Positions 16,142-24,141 of a stretch of DNA of 64,000 nt are shown piece after piece. The notes under the pieces were generated by a model. That model saw only the letters and a list, made by a program, of their open reading frames with translations. It was not told the DNA's origin and did not search any database. The position numbers were made by a program, and so were the translations under genes. Numbering within the stretch: position 1 is the first letter of the stretch; each line of letters starts with the position of its first letter. The DNA comes from CAUZIR01 sp034421295 (GTDB lineage: Bacteria > Chloroflexota > Dehalococcoidia > Lucifugimonadales > UBA2962). The stretch covers positions 32,429 to 96,428 of the forward strand of contig DAOUKM010000020.1 of assembly GCA_034421295.1 (NCBI GenBank). Reading direction: 5' to 3'.

Positions 16142-18133
16142 CTAGCGGAACAGCAGGTAGATTCCGAATATCACAAGCACCCCGACGGAAATCACCGTTC
16201 CGTAGCCCTGGAGCTGTCCCGTCTGGACCTGTGCTATTGCCCGGCCGACGTTGCGCCCAAGCCGGTCAAGCGTCCTGACCACCCCGTCGACCAGGTTCTT
16301 GTCCAGCCAGTCCAGTGACAGGGCGAGGCGGCCGTAAAAGAGCCTGCGCGTGACCAGGCCCTCGTACAGTTCGTCCACGTAGTACTTTTTGACCAGCACT
16401 CGATGCAGCGGCTCAGCCGGCCCGAAGCCGCCCATGCGCCCCCTGGACCTGAGCACATGCATCAGGTACGCCAGAGCGATGCCGCCGACCGCAAGCAAAC
16501 TGGTGACCAGGGCCAGCCCGCGGCTGAAGTCTTTGACCGCCACGTGACCGTCGGCCAGGGACCCGAGCGGCGGGCCGATATTTACGAATTCGGCGAACCA
16601 GTGCAGGGGAACCACGCGCAGGTCGGTCAGCGGATTGACCAGCCAGCCGACCGCGAGAGTGGCGAGGCCCAGCAGCACCAGCGGCAAAACCATGCTGGGC
16701 GGCGACTCGTGCGGCTCGGCGTCCCCATGAGCATCGGCCTCGGGGTCTGCCTCGGCGCCGCCCCGGTACTCCCCCTCGAAAGTCATAAACAGCGCGCGGA
16801 ATATGTAAAAGGCGGTCATGAACGCAGCGACGAGACCCAGCCAGAAGACCAGTTCCGCGTCCCAGGTCGCGCCCGCCCGGGCGTAGGTCAGGATCTCATC
16901 CTTGCTCCAGAAACCCGCGGTTGGGGCTATGCCGGCGAGGCTGAGTGCCCCGATGAGGAACGCCACCCAGGTCCACGGCATCTTCCTGCGCAGACCGCCC
17001 ATGTAGCGCATGTCGAAGGTTCCCCCGGCGGCGTGGCTGACGCTGCCGGCCCCAAGGAAGAGCAGGGCCTTGAAGAAGGCGTGTGTAAACAGGTGGAAGA
17101 TCGCCGGGCCGTAGGCTCCCACTCCAAGGGCCAGCATCATGTAGCCGAGCTGGCTGATCGTCGAGTAGGCCAGAACCCGCTTGATGTCGTTTTGCACGAG
17201 CCCGATGCTGGCAGCGAAAATAGCGGTCACCCCGCCGACGATCGCGACGGTCCGCATCGCCTCTTCCGAGGCCTCGAACACCGGGAAGAACCGAGCGACC
17301 AGGAACACCCCGGCCGCGACCATGGTGGCGGCGTGGATGAGCGCGCTTACCGGAGTCGGGCCCTCCATTGCGTCCGGCAGCCAGGTATGGAGCGGTACCT
17401 GCCCCGACTTGCCCACGGCCCCGGCGAATATCCCGCCGGCCACCCATCCCGCCACCGCGCTGGTCATCACGCCGCCCACCGCGATCGCCGCGTGAAGGTC
17501 GGTCACGTCCAGCGGGTTCAGCCCCTGGGCGGTGAAGGAGTCTGCGTTAAAGAAAAGGTAGAGGATGGCGAGCAGGAAGCCGAAATCGCCGACGCGGGTG
17601 ACCACGAAGGCCTTCTTGGCCGCAGCCGCCGCTGAGGGTTTGTGGAACCAGAATCCTATGAGCAGGTATGAGCACGCCCCGACGAGCTCCCAGAACACGA
17701 ACATCTGGACCAGGTTCGACGACATGACGAGCCCGGCCATCGATGCGGTGAAAAGGGACATGTAGGCGAAGTAGCGCGCGTAGCCGCCGTCCCCCTTCAT
17801 GTATGCCGTCGAGTAGATCTGGATGAGCAGGCTTACGCTCGTTACCACGAGCAACATGACCGCGGTAAGGCCGTCGAGCACTATGCCCACGCTTATGTCC
17901 AGGCCCCCCACCGTCAGCCACGTATGCGGCTCGAACTCCACCGCACCGTGATTGCTCGCCACGCTCGCCAGCGCCCAGATCGCCATGGCAAGTGAGCCTG
18001 CGATGGCCGAGATCGTCACCCACCCGGCCGCCCGCGCCCCGCTGCCGAGCAACGGACGCACGAACAGGCCGATGACCAGGAAGGAGGCCAGCGGCAGCAG
18101 GAAGATCAGCCAGACGGCAATCTCGCCGATCAT
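16142..18133 (-). CDS. nuoL: NADH-quinone oxidoreductase subunit L
   Basis: This 663-residue protein is the largest antiporter-like subunit of complex I. Features include the FVFWELVGACSYLLIGFW segment, VPLHTWLPDAMEGPTPVSALIHAATMV-type sequence near residue 250 and VLAYSTISQLGYMMLALG near residue 320. The C-terminal extension corresponds to the lateral helix region, preceded by a short acidic insert rich in Asp, Glu and His (about residues 455-470). Its ATG directly follows the stop of a small DUF2007-like gene that separates it from nuoK. Confidence 0.96.
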   Translation of the reverse strand: MIGEIAVWLIFLLPLASFLVIGLFVRPLLGSGARAAGWVTISAIAGSLAMAIWALASVASNHGAVEFEPHTWLTVGGLDISVGIVLDGLTAVMLLVVTSVSLLIQIYSTAYMKGDGGYARYFAYMSLFTASMAGLVMSSNLVQMFVFWELVGACSYLLIGFWFHKPSAAAAAKKAFVVTRVGDFGFLLAILYLFFNADSFTAQGLNPLDVTDLHAAIAVGGVMTSAVAGWVAGGIFAGAVGKSGQVPLHTWLPDAMEGPTPVSALIHAATMVAAGVFLVARFFPVFEASEEAMRTVAIVGGVTAIFAASIGLVQNDIKRVLAYSTISQLGYMMLALGVGAYGPAIFHLFTHAFFKALLFLGAGSVSHAAGGTFDMRYMGGLRRKMPWTWVAFLIGALSLAGIAPTAGFWSKDEILTYARAGATWDAELVFWLGLVAAFMTAFYIFRALFMTFEGEYRGGAEADPEADAHGDAEPHESPPSMVLPLVLLGLATLAVGWLVNPLTDLRVVPLHWFAEFVNIGPPLGSLADGHVAVKDFSRGLALVTSLLAVGGIALAYLMHVLRSRGRMGGFGPAEPLHRVLVKKYYVDELYEGLVTRRLFYGRLALSLDWLDKNLVDGVVRTLDRLGRNVGRAIAQVQTGQLQGYGTVISVGVLVIFGIYLLFR

Positions 18134-18328
18134 CTAGAGCTTCCTGAGGATCTCGTCGGCCACGTGCTCGCGGCCCTTGGGAACCATCACTCTGTACGTC
18201 ACCCTCTCGCCCCAGGTGAGGATGTCGCCTTCCGGCAGGATCTTGGTGGGCAACCCCTCCGCCTCCAGCGCAGCCTTCCACATCTCGGCCGCCATCAGGT
18301 TGGGAGCCTTTCGGTAGTCGGTGAACAC
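18134..18328 (-). CDS. Small DUF2007-like protein inside the nuo operon
   Basis: This 64-residue protein resembles the DUF2007 (putative signal-transducing) family. The N-terminal half has the PN-x-x-A-E-x-x-K-x-x-LEAEGLPTKI pattern (residues 9-31) and the C-terminal half YRVMVPKGREHVADEIL (residues 45-61). No membrane segment or cysteine is present, so it should be a small soluble alpha/beta protein. The GTG start lies 2 bases from the nuoK stop, and the stop abuts the nuoL ATG, so its synthesis is locked to the two membrane subunits. It is not a known complex I subunit. A regulatory or assembly role is inference. Confidence 0.75.
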   Translation of the reverse strand: MFTDYRKAPNLMAAEMWKAALEAEGLPTKILPEGDILTWGERVTYRVMVPKGREHVADEILRKL

Positions 18329-18330
18329 GC

Positions 18331-18684
18331 CTAGTGCTTCAACTCGCTTGCGTCAGATACAAAGACCGTCTCGCGGTTGCGGAACAGCGCTATGACTATG
18401 GCCAGACCAAGCGCCACCTCGGCGGCGGCCACGGTGATGATGAAGACCGAGAAGACCTGGCCGGTCAGGACCAGCCTTGCCGCCTCCTCGATCGCCCCGA
18501 CCGACTCGCCCGTCAACGCCCTGGGCAGGACGTAACGGGACAGTGCCACCGCCGTGATGTTGACCGCGTTGAACATCAACTCAAGGCACATCAGGACCAC
18601 GATCGCGTTCCGCTTTGTAAGCGCACCGAACAGGCCTATGAAGAAGATGATCGCCCCGACAAGGAGCATGCTCTCAAGGCCCAT
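18331..18684 (-). CDS. nuoK: NADH-quinone oxidoreductase subunit K
   Basis: This 117-residue protein is the small three-helix subunit NuoK. The pattern GLFGALTKRNAIVVLMCLELMFNAVNI (split at about residues 18-44) has the conserved Glu in helix 2, and a second conserved Glu lies in VAAAEVALGLAIVIALFR. It is about 15 residues longer than the E. coli protein, with an inserted stretch around residues 55-75. Its start directly abuts the nuoJ stop. Confidence 0.95.
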   Translation of the reverse strand: MGLESMLLVGAIIFFIGLFGALTKRNAIVVLMCLELMFNAVNITAVALSRYVLPRALTGESVGAIEEAARLVLTGQVFSVFIITVAAAEVALGLAIVIALFRNRETVFVSDASELKH

Positions 18685-19245
18685 CTATCGCCGCCTCAAC
18701 AGGGCCAGGGCGCCCACCACGGCCGCCAGCAGAACGACCGAGGCCACCTCGAAAGCAAGGACGTAGTCGGTTATCAGCAGGCCGGCTATGCCCGGAATCG
18801 TGTTGTCGTATACACGGCCGATCTCATCAGCCGTGGCACCGGAAATCTCGCCGCTGGATACCGCCGCCTCGATCAAGACCCAGTCGGTGCTGTAAATGAC
18901 AAAGGCCACGCAGGCCATCAGGAGACCCGCGATGACGAGCATCGGAAGCCGCAGCGCGTTGAACGGGCTCCCCTGCTCTACGTCCCTGGTGGTGACGACG
19001 GCGAAGATGATCAGAACGGATATTGCCCCGACGTAGATCAGCACCTGCACGACGGCAAGGAACTCGGCCCTCATCAGCACGAACAGACCCGCCACGCCCA
19101 GGAGCGCCACGACAAGGAACAGCGCGGCCCTGAACACGTCCCTGAGGAGCACTACGGCCAGAGCCGCCACGACGGTCGAAGCCGCTATCGCCCAGAAGAC
19201 GATGTCAATTAAGAGGGATGCCTCGGTCCCCGTCCCCAGCTGCAC
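18685..19245 (-). CDS. nuoJ: NADH-quinone oxidoreductase subunit J
   Basis: This is the NuoJ membrane subunit, about 186 residues from the GTG at 19245, which has GGAG 7 bases upstream. An in-frame ATG at 19281 would add 12 residues that do not look like the family. Conserved elements are ALFLVVALLGVAGLFVLM and AVVQVLIYVGAISVLIIF, the helix 3 region that moves during coupling. A periplasmic loop follows near residue 115, and the last helix ends in RRR. It lies between nuoI and nuoK. Confidence 0.93.
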   Translation of the reverse strand: MQLGTGTEASLLIDIVFWAIAASTVVAALAVVLLRDVFRAALFLVVALLGVAGLFVLMRAEFLAVVQVLIYVGAISVLIIFAVVTTRDVEQGSPFNALRLPMLVIAGLLMACVAFVIYSTDWVLIEAAVSSGEISGATADEIGRVYDNTIPGIAGLLITDYVLAFEVASVVLLAAVVGALALLRRR

Positions 19246-19327
19246 TACTGCGCTCCGCCCGCCGTAAGGGCGCGGCCACATACGGTCTCAACGGTCCGGC
19301 CCCGCGGGATCGACCTGGTTCCGGCGA

Positions 19328-20011
19328 TCACCGCTTGGCCCACCTGGTGCGCTGGTCATCGAGGGTGGGCCGCTCGTGCCGGCCCGCAGTGGACCACTCG
19401 ACCTCACCGGACGCCTTGTGGGGGTCGTAGCGGGCCGCGGCATGCTGGGGACGGAACCACGTGCTTGGACGCTTCGGCTCCTGTACCAGCCTGTCCTTGC
19501 GAATGACCAGGTCGTTCCGCCTGTACTGGCCCTCCTCGAAGCCACTGCCCATGTGCAGGGCATCGTAGGGGCAGGCCTCGACACAGAGCCCGCAGAACAT
19601 GCATCGCCCGATGTCAATATCGAACACGTCCAGGTGGTACTTCTGACCCTCCTGGACCTGCTCACCAGACTCGCTGGTCACGATCTCGATGATTCCCAGG
19701 GGGCAGTACTTGGCGCAGCTGGCGCAGCCGGTGCAGCGCTGTTCGTACCAGGTAAACTCCTCTCCTCTAAAGCGCGGATGCTGGGGCAGCCTGTCGGCGA
19801 CGGTGGCGAGGCCGGCCATGGCCTTCAGCGCCTCGCCCGGGCGCCTGACCAGCAGCTGGAGCGGATTGACACCGTCATGCTTGGCCAGGCCCAGAATGCC
19901 CACCCTCCGGTCCGGGTACTGGACCGAGGTAAGCCTGCTGGGCAGGATGAGGTTCTTGGCCGTTACGATCAGCCCCTTGGCCATTCCTAGTCCGTACATT
20001 TCAGTCGACAT
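19328..20011 (-). CDS. nuoI: NADH-quinone oxidoreductase subunit I (2[4Fe-4S])
   Basis: This 227-residue protein is the NuoI subunit that carries two [4Fe-4S] clusters between NuoG-side electron entry and NuoB. Two ferredoxin motifs are intact: CTGCASCAKYCP and CMFCGLCVEACP. The ATG at 20011 overlaps nuoH by 11 bases; a second ATG at codon 10 is a possible start. The C-terminal tail of about 55 residues is basic and longer than in E. coli NuoI. Confidence 0.95.
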   Translation of the reverse strand: MSTEMYGLGMAKGLIVTAKNLILPSRLTSVQYPDRRVGILGLAKHDGVNPLQLLVRRPGEALKAMAGLATVADRLPQHPRFRGEEFTWYEQRCTGCASCAKYCPLGIIEIVTSESGEQVQEGQKYHLDVFDIDIGRCMFCGLCVEACPYDALHMGSGFEEGQYRRNDLVIRKDRLVQEPKRPSTWFRPQHAAARYDPHKASGEVEWSTAGRHERPTLDDQRTRWAKR

Positions 20012-21242
20012 CCCTTACGGGCGACTCAGCCGGTCGGCCGGCGCCGTACATGTTCGCCAGGGGCAGGGCCTGCGGGCGCGGCCTGCGCATCCTGTCCCTG
20101 TTCAGCACTTTGGAGAGCACGGCGATTATCGCGATCGTGCCGGCCCAGTTGATGGCTGCCATTATCCACAGATCATTCCTGCTCAGGGCACCGGTGACCC
20201 CGTCACGAAGCACCTGCACCTCCACTGCGATGGCGAATATGTTGACTATTGCGAGCGGGAACAGTCCCTTCCAGGCCAGACCCATGATCTGGTCCACCCT
20301 GAGACGCGGCCAGGTCGCCCGGATCCACAGGAAGGCGCAGACCACGAGGAAGATCTTTATCACGAACCAGACGGTGCCCGGAATGGGACCCCATCCGCGC
20401 CAGCCGCTCAGGAACAGGGTCGTAACTATGGCGGCGACTATTATCGGAGCCATGAACTCGTTGAGCTGCAGGAGGGCGAACTTGATGCCGCTATACTCGG
20501 TGTTGTACCCGGCCCCCAGTTCGGAGTCCGACTCGATCATGTCGAACGGCGTGCGGCTCATCTCGGCGGTTGCCGCCGCCAGGAACACGAAGAATCCCAG
20601 TGGCATCACCAGCAGGAACGGCACGTCCTGAGCCAACACCACCCCGGAAAGCGATAGTGTCCCCGCCCCTATGGCGACCGCGACGATGGACAGCCCCATC
20701 GGCACCTCGTAGCTGACCAGCATGGCCACCCCGCGCATCGCGCCGAACATCGCGTACTTGTTGCGGGAGGCCCAGCCGGCCATGAAGACGCCGAGGGTAT
20801 TGACCGAGGTGATCGCCACGATGAAGACCAGCCCGACGTTGAGCTTGCCCACGAAGCTGCCGCCGTGCAGGGGCAATACGGAAAAGACGATGAGGGCCGG
20901 TACCAGGAACACGATAGGGGCCAGGTTGAAGACCGGTCGGTCCGCCCCCTCCGGCACCGTGTCCTCCTTGGAGATCAGCTTGACGAGATCCGCGATCGGC
21001 TGGAGCATGCCGAACGGACCCCACCGATTGGGCCCCAACCTAGATTGGAACCGGCCCAGTACGCGGCGCTCGAACCACGTGTAGAGGGCGGTGGTGAGTA
21101 TCAGGGCATTGAGCACCACGGCCCCGAGAATCAGCGCCGTGATGACGAATACCAGCCAATCCAGGTTCTCCGGCATCAGGTCGTCGAAGAACCCGTATAT
21201 GCCCGTGAAGTCGAATCCCGCGCGCGCCACCGAGGTCTCCAC
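20001..21242 (-). CDS. nuoH: NADH-quinone oxidoreductase subunit H
   Basis: This 413-residue protein is the membrane subunit at the quinone site. Family signatures include FERRVLGRFQSRLGPNRWGPFGMLQP-type sequence near residue 58 (first half RRVLGRFQSRLGPNR), TPFDMIESDSELGAGYNTE near residue 235 and ATWPRLRVDQIMGLAWK near residue 310. Eight hydrophobic segments are expected. The GTG start shares one base with the nuoD stop (TAGTG). Confidence 0.96.
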   Translation of the reverse strand: METSVARAGFDFTGIYGFFDDLMPENLDWLVFVITALILGAVVLNALILTTALYTWFERRVLGRFQSRLGPNRWGPFGMLQPIADLVKLISKEDTVPEGADRPVFNLAPIVFLVPALIVFSVLPLHGGSFVGKLNVGLVFIVAITSVNTLGVFMAGWASRNKYAMFGAMRGVAMLVSYEVPMGLSIVAVAIGAGTLSLSGVVLAQDVPFLLVMPLGFFVFLAAATAEMSRTPFDMIESDSELGAGYNTEYSGIKFALLQLNEFMAPIIVAAIVTTLFLSGWRGWGPIPGTVWFVIKIFLVVCAFLWIRATWPRLRVDQIMGLAWKGLFPLAIVNIFAIAVEVQVLRDGVTGALSRNDLWIMAAINWAGTIAIIAVLSKVLNRDRMRRPRPQALPLANMYGAGRPAESPVRDVD

Positions 21243-22345
21243 TATCGGTCAACCTCCCCGAGCACGACATCTATGCTGCCAAAGATCACTATCAGGTCGG
21301 CCATCTTCCAGCCCACCAGCATTTCCTTGAGCAGCGTCAGGTTGATGAACGACGGCGCCCTGATATGCATCCGGTAGGGAGATATTCCGCCGTCACTGAC
21401 GATGTAGAACCCGAGCTCCCCCTTCGGTGATTCGGTGCAATCATAGGCGTCGCCTACCGGCGGCCTGATCACGAAAGGCGTCTCCGTTCTTACGGGGCCG
21501 GGTGCGATCTGCTCGACGCACTGCCTGACTATGCGGACGCTCTCTCGCATCTCCAGTACCCTGACCAGGTACCGGTCGTACGTGTCTCCGACAGCCCCGA
21601 TGGGCACGTCGAATTCCACCCTGTCGTAGATTTCGTGCGGCTCCGCCTTGCGCAGATCCCACTCCACGCCGCTCGCGCGCAGCACCGGGCCGGTCAACGA
21701 TGCCGCGATGGCCCGCTCGGCCCGGATTATGCCCACGTCGCGAGTGCGGGTAAGAACGATCTCGTTCTCGGTGATCAGGCCCTCGAGTTCGTCCAGATAT
21801 CCGGGCATGGTCTCGACGAATTCGTCGAGCCGGGGCCAAAAGTCCTTGGGCGCGTCCTGGAGCACCCCACCGGGCCTCATGTAGCTGACGGTGATGCGAG
21901 CCCCGCATAGCATCTCGAACATCTCCAGGATGCGCTCGCGTTCCCGAAAGCAGTAGATCAGCGGAGTGTGGAAGGCTCCCAGCTCGTCCAACAGAAAGCC
22001 CGTGGAAATCAGGTGGCTTGCGATGCGCTGGAGCTCCGCCGAGATAACCCTCAGGTACATGGCCCGCTCGGGAACCTCGATCCCGGCCAGCCGCTCTACG
22101 GCACGTACGTAGGCGAGGTTGTTGGTCATCGCCGCTACGTAGTCGAGACGATCGGTGAGCGTTACGATCTGGACGTAGTTGCGCTCTTCGGCCAGCTTTT
22201 CCGTACCTCTGTGCAGATAGCCGATCACGGGCTCGACGTCGAGGACGACTTCGCCGTCGAACGTTACCCTGAGCCTGAATACCCCGTGGGTAGACGGGTG
22301 CTGAGGCCCGAGATTGATCGTTACCGGCTCGGTCTTTAGAGGCAT
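21242..22345 (-). CDS. nuoD: NADH-quinone oxidoreductase subunit D (49-kDa type)
   Basis: This 367-residue protein is the quinone-site subunit related to the large subunit of [NiFe] hydrogenases. The N-terminal NLGPQHPSTHGVFRLR and LHRGTEKLAEERNY blocks and the C-terminal VFGSIDVVLGEVDR are typical. The cysteine ligands of the hydrogenase metal site are absent, as expected for complex I. It follows nuoC as a separate gene, 46 bases apart, not fused as in E. coli. Confidence 0.96.
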   Translation of the reverse strand: MPLKTEPVTINLGPQHPSTHGVFRLRVTFDGEVVLDVEPVIGYLHRGTEKLAEERNYVQIVTLTDRLDYVAAMTNNLAYVRAVERLAGIEVPERAMYLRVISAELQRIASHLISTGFLLDELGAFHTPLIYCFRERERILEMFEMLCGARITVSYMRPGGVLQDAPKDFWPRLDEFVETMPGYLDELEGLITENEIVLTRTRDVGIIRAERAIAASLTGPVLRASGVEWDLRKAEPHEIYDRVEFDVPIGAVGDTYDRYLVRVLEMRESVRIVRQCVEQIAPGPVRTETPFVIRPPVGDAYDCTESPKGELGFYIVSDGGISPYRMHIRAPSFINLTLLKEMLVGWKMADLIVIFGSIDVVLGEVDR

Positions 22346-22391
22346 TTCAGGGGAGAGAGAAACCGCTCGCCCGGCAAGGCGCCCGCGGCAC

Positions 22392-22835
22392 TCAACGAAT
22401 AAAGTCCTTGCGAAGCGGGTGGCCCGGGAAGCCCTCCCACAGGAGTATCCGCTTCAGGTTGGGATGGTCGGTAAACGATACGCCCATAAGGTCCCATACC
22501 TCCCTCTCCTGAAGGTCCGCCCCGGGCCACACACCGGTAAGGGAAGGGAAAGAGGGCGATTCCCGATCGTAGCACCGCGCCTTGAGCACGAAGGTCGTGT
22601 TCAGGCGCAGGGACCGGAAGTGATAGACCATTTCAAAACACTCCACGTAGTCGACCGCTGAGATCGAGTTGAGCATCTGAAGGTCCACTTGCGGGTCGTT
22701 CCTGAGGAGCTTTCCGACACGGACCAGGTCGTCCGGCCTCACCCACACGTCGGTCGTATTGAACCCGGTGACTGCGCCAGCCACTTCCGCCTCGATTCTA
22801 CCGGCGACCCACTCGCCGGAAAGAGGGATGGACAT
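22392..22835 (-). CDS. nuoC: NADH-quinone oxidoreductase subunit C (30-kDa type)
   Basis: This 147-residue protein is the NuoC subunit, which docks on NuoD. The signature REVWDLMGVSFTDHPNLKRILLWEGFPGHPLRKDF (split: REVWDLMGVSFTDHP, then RILLWEGFPGHPLRK) fills the last 40 residues. An open frame continues upstream through nuoB, but the ATG at 22835 overlaps the nuoB stop in a TAATG junction and gives the correct N-terminus. Slightly short for the family, without the usual C-terminal tail. Confidence 0.94.
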   Translation of the reverse strand: MSIPLSGEWVAGRIEAEVAGAVTGFNTTDVWVRPDDLVRVGKLLRNDPQVDLQMLNSISAVDYVECFEMVYHFRSLRLNTTFVLKARCYDRESPSFPSLTGVWPGADLQEREVWDLMGVSFTDHPNLKRILLWEGFPGHPLRKDFIR

Positions 22836-23473
22836 TAACGGCCGGCGGCCTGGCCCGCGAGCGAGTAGCGCTTGATCTTGTCGTGGAGCTGCATGACGCC
22901 GTACAGGAGCGCGTCCGGGCGGGGCGGGCAACCAGGAACGTAAACGTCCACAGGGACGATGTGGTTGACCCCGGGAACGACGCTGTAGGACTCGTAGTAC
23001 GGCCCGCCGCTGGTGGCGCAGACCCCCATTGAAATCACCCACTTCGGTTCCGCCATCTGCTCGTATACGCGCTCGATGGCAGGGGCCATCTTCCAGGTCA
23101 CGGTGCCGGCAACGATCATCAGATCCGCCTGCCTTGGGGAGGCCCTGAAGGCCTCCATGCCAAATCGTGCGATGTCGAACCGTGACATTGCGCTTGCCAT
23201 CATTTCGAAGGCGCAGCAGGCCAGCCCAAACGAGAGCGGCCAGACAGCCGACTTGCGTCCCCAGTTGATAAGCGCATCGACAGAGGACACGGCGAGATTG
23301 CGTCGCAGATCGTCGGGCACCTCGATGAGCGGCTCGGCGATCGGCTCGGTATTGTTCGCCTTAAGGCTGTTGATATAGGCGCCCTCCTCGGCGTCGAGGG
23401 CGGCCGTCGCGGCATGGAGCGGTATGCGTCCCCCGTCGAGATCGATGCGTCCGGCCTCCCGCCTCATGCTCAC
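22835..23473 (-). CDS. nuoB: NADH-quinone oxidoreductase subunit B (N2 cluster)
   Basis: This 212-residue protein holds the terminal [4Fe-4S] cluster N2, which reduces quinone. All four ligands are present: the adjacent pair C86-C87 in GLACCAFEMM, C152 in SMGVCATSGG and C182 in VPGCPPRPDAL. An N-terminal extension of about 50 residues precedes the conserved domain. It follows nuoA by 16 bases and overlaps nuoC by one base. Confidence 0.96.
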   Translation of the reverse strand: MSMRREAGRIDLDGGRIPLHAATAALDAEEGAYINSLKANNTEPIAEPLIEVPDDLRRNLAVSSVDALINWGRKSAVWPLSFGLACCAFEMMASAMSRFDIARFGMEAFRASPRQADLMIVAGTVTWKMAPAIERVYEQMAEPKWVISMGVCATSGGPYYESYSVVPGVNHIVPVDVYVPGCPPRPDALLYGVMQLHDKIKRYSLAGQAAGR

Positions 23474-23489
23474 GTGATCACCTCAGCGA

Positions 23490-23885
23490 CTAGGTCCACT
23501 CCAGATCTCCCTTGCGAAACGCATAGAGCCAACCGACGACCAGTATGGCCACGAACACTGCCATCTCAATGAGTACGAAGAGGCCGAATTGCGTTGAGAG
23601 GTAACCGAAGCTGGCGGCCCAGGGGAACAGGAAAACGACCTCGACATCGAATATCACGAAGATCAGGGCGAAGGTGTAAAAGCGAATGTTGAATCCGCTC
23701 CACCGGCCTCCGAGCGTCTCAAAGCCGCACTCGTAGATCGCCTTCTTGACCAAGCTGGGCTTATGGGGCCTGATCTTCAGGACTGACAGGGCCCAAGATG
23801 CCATCAACATGCCTGTCGGTACGGCGACCGCCAACGCTGCGAAGATGGATATTATTCCGTACTGGCGAAAGTAGTCGTCGAGCAT
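23490..23885 (-). CDS. nuoA: NADH-quinone oxidoreductase subunit A
   Basis: This is NuoA, a small three-helix membrane subunit of 131 residues from the ATG at 23885. The signature region IYECGFETLGGRWSGFNIRFY, read as IYECGFETLGG with the conserved Cys on the loop, is followed by IFVIFDVEVVFLFPWA. An in-frame upstream start at 23915 exists but adds unrelated residues and would lie at or before the expected transcript start. It is the first gene of the complex I run. Confidence 0.95.
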   Translation of the reverse strand: MLDDYFRQYGIISIFAALAVAVPTGMLMASWALSVLKIRPHKPSLVKKAIYECGFETLGGRWSGFNIRFYTFALIFVIFDVEVVFLFPWAASFGYLSTQFGLFVLIEMAVFVAILVVGWLYAFRKGDLEWT

Positions 23886-23926
23886 CGGCGTTGAGGCCGC
23901 AGGCACGCGCCGCACGCGCGCGGCGC

Positions 23927-23956
23927 ACTATAGCACAGCGCGAAAAAACCTTTCAA
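23927..23956 (-). promoter_or_regulatory. Promoter of the nuo operon, TTGAAA-N18-TATAGT
   Basis: On the minus strand TTGAAA (23956-23951) and TATAGT (23932-23927) are 18 bases apart. Transcription would begin near 23920, leaving about 35 bases before nuoA. It lies back to back with the promoter of the hopanoid genes in a 256-base intergenic region. Confidence 0.7.
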
Positions 23957-23996
23957 GTGAAAAAATACACAAACGCTCCGGCCACCGACGGCTGTA

Positions 23997-24026
23997 TTGA
24001 CACGGTTTTCGGCCCGATGCTACGAT
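23997..24026 (+). promoter_or_regulatory. Promoter of the isoprenoid/hopanoid run, TTGACA-N18-TACGAT
   Basis: A consensus -35 TTGACA (23997-24002) and -10 TACGAT (24021-24026) are 18 bases apart. Transcription should begin near 24033, leaving a leader of about 109 bases before the GTG at 24142. The same intergenic region drives nuo in the other direction. Confidence 0.7.
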
Positions 24027-24141
24027 CTGGCATCGTAATACTATGTAGTGGGCACTATGCCCTTCGGCACCTGTACGAACGCGTAAACGCCCTGTTTGCC
24101 TGGGCGGTGCAGGAGCCTCCTCCAAAAAGACCTACCTAACG

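Noticed and set aside
16403..17635. 410-codon plus-strand open frame opposite nuoL
   Set aside because: It is an antisense shadow of nuoL with low-complexity His/Gln/Arg-rich translation and no start context.
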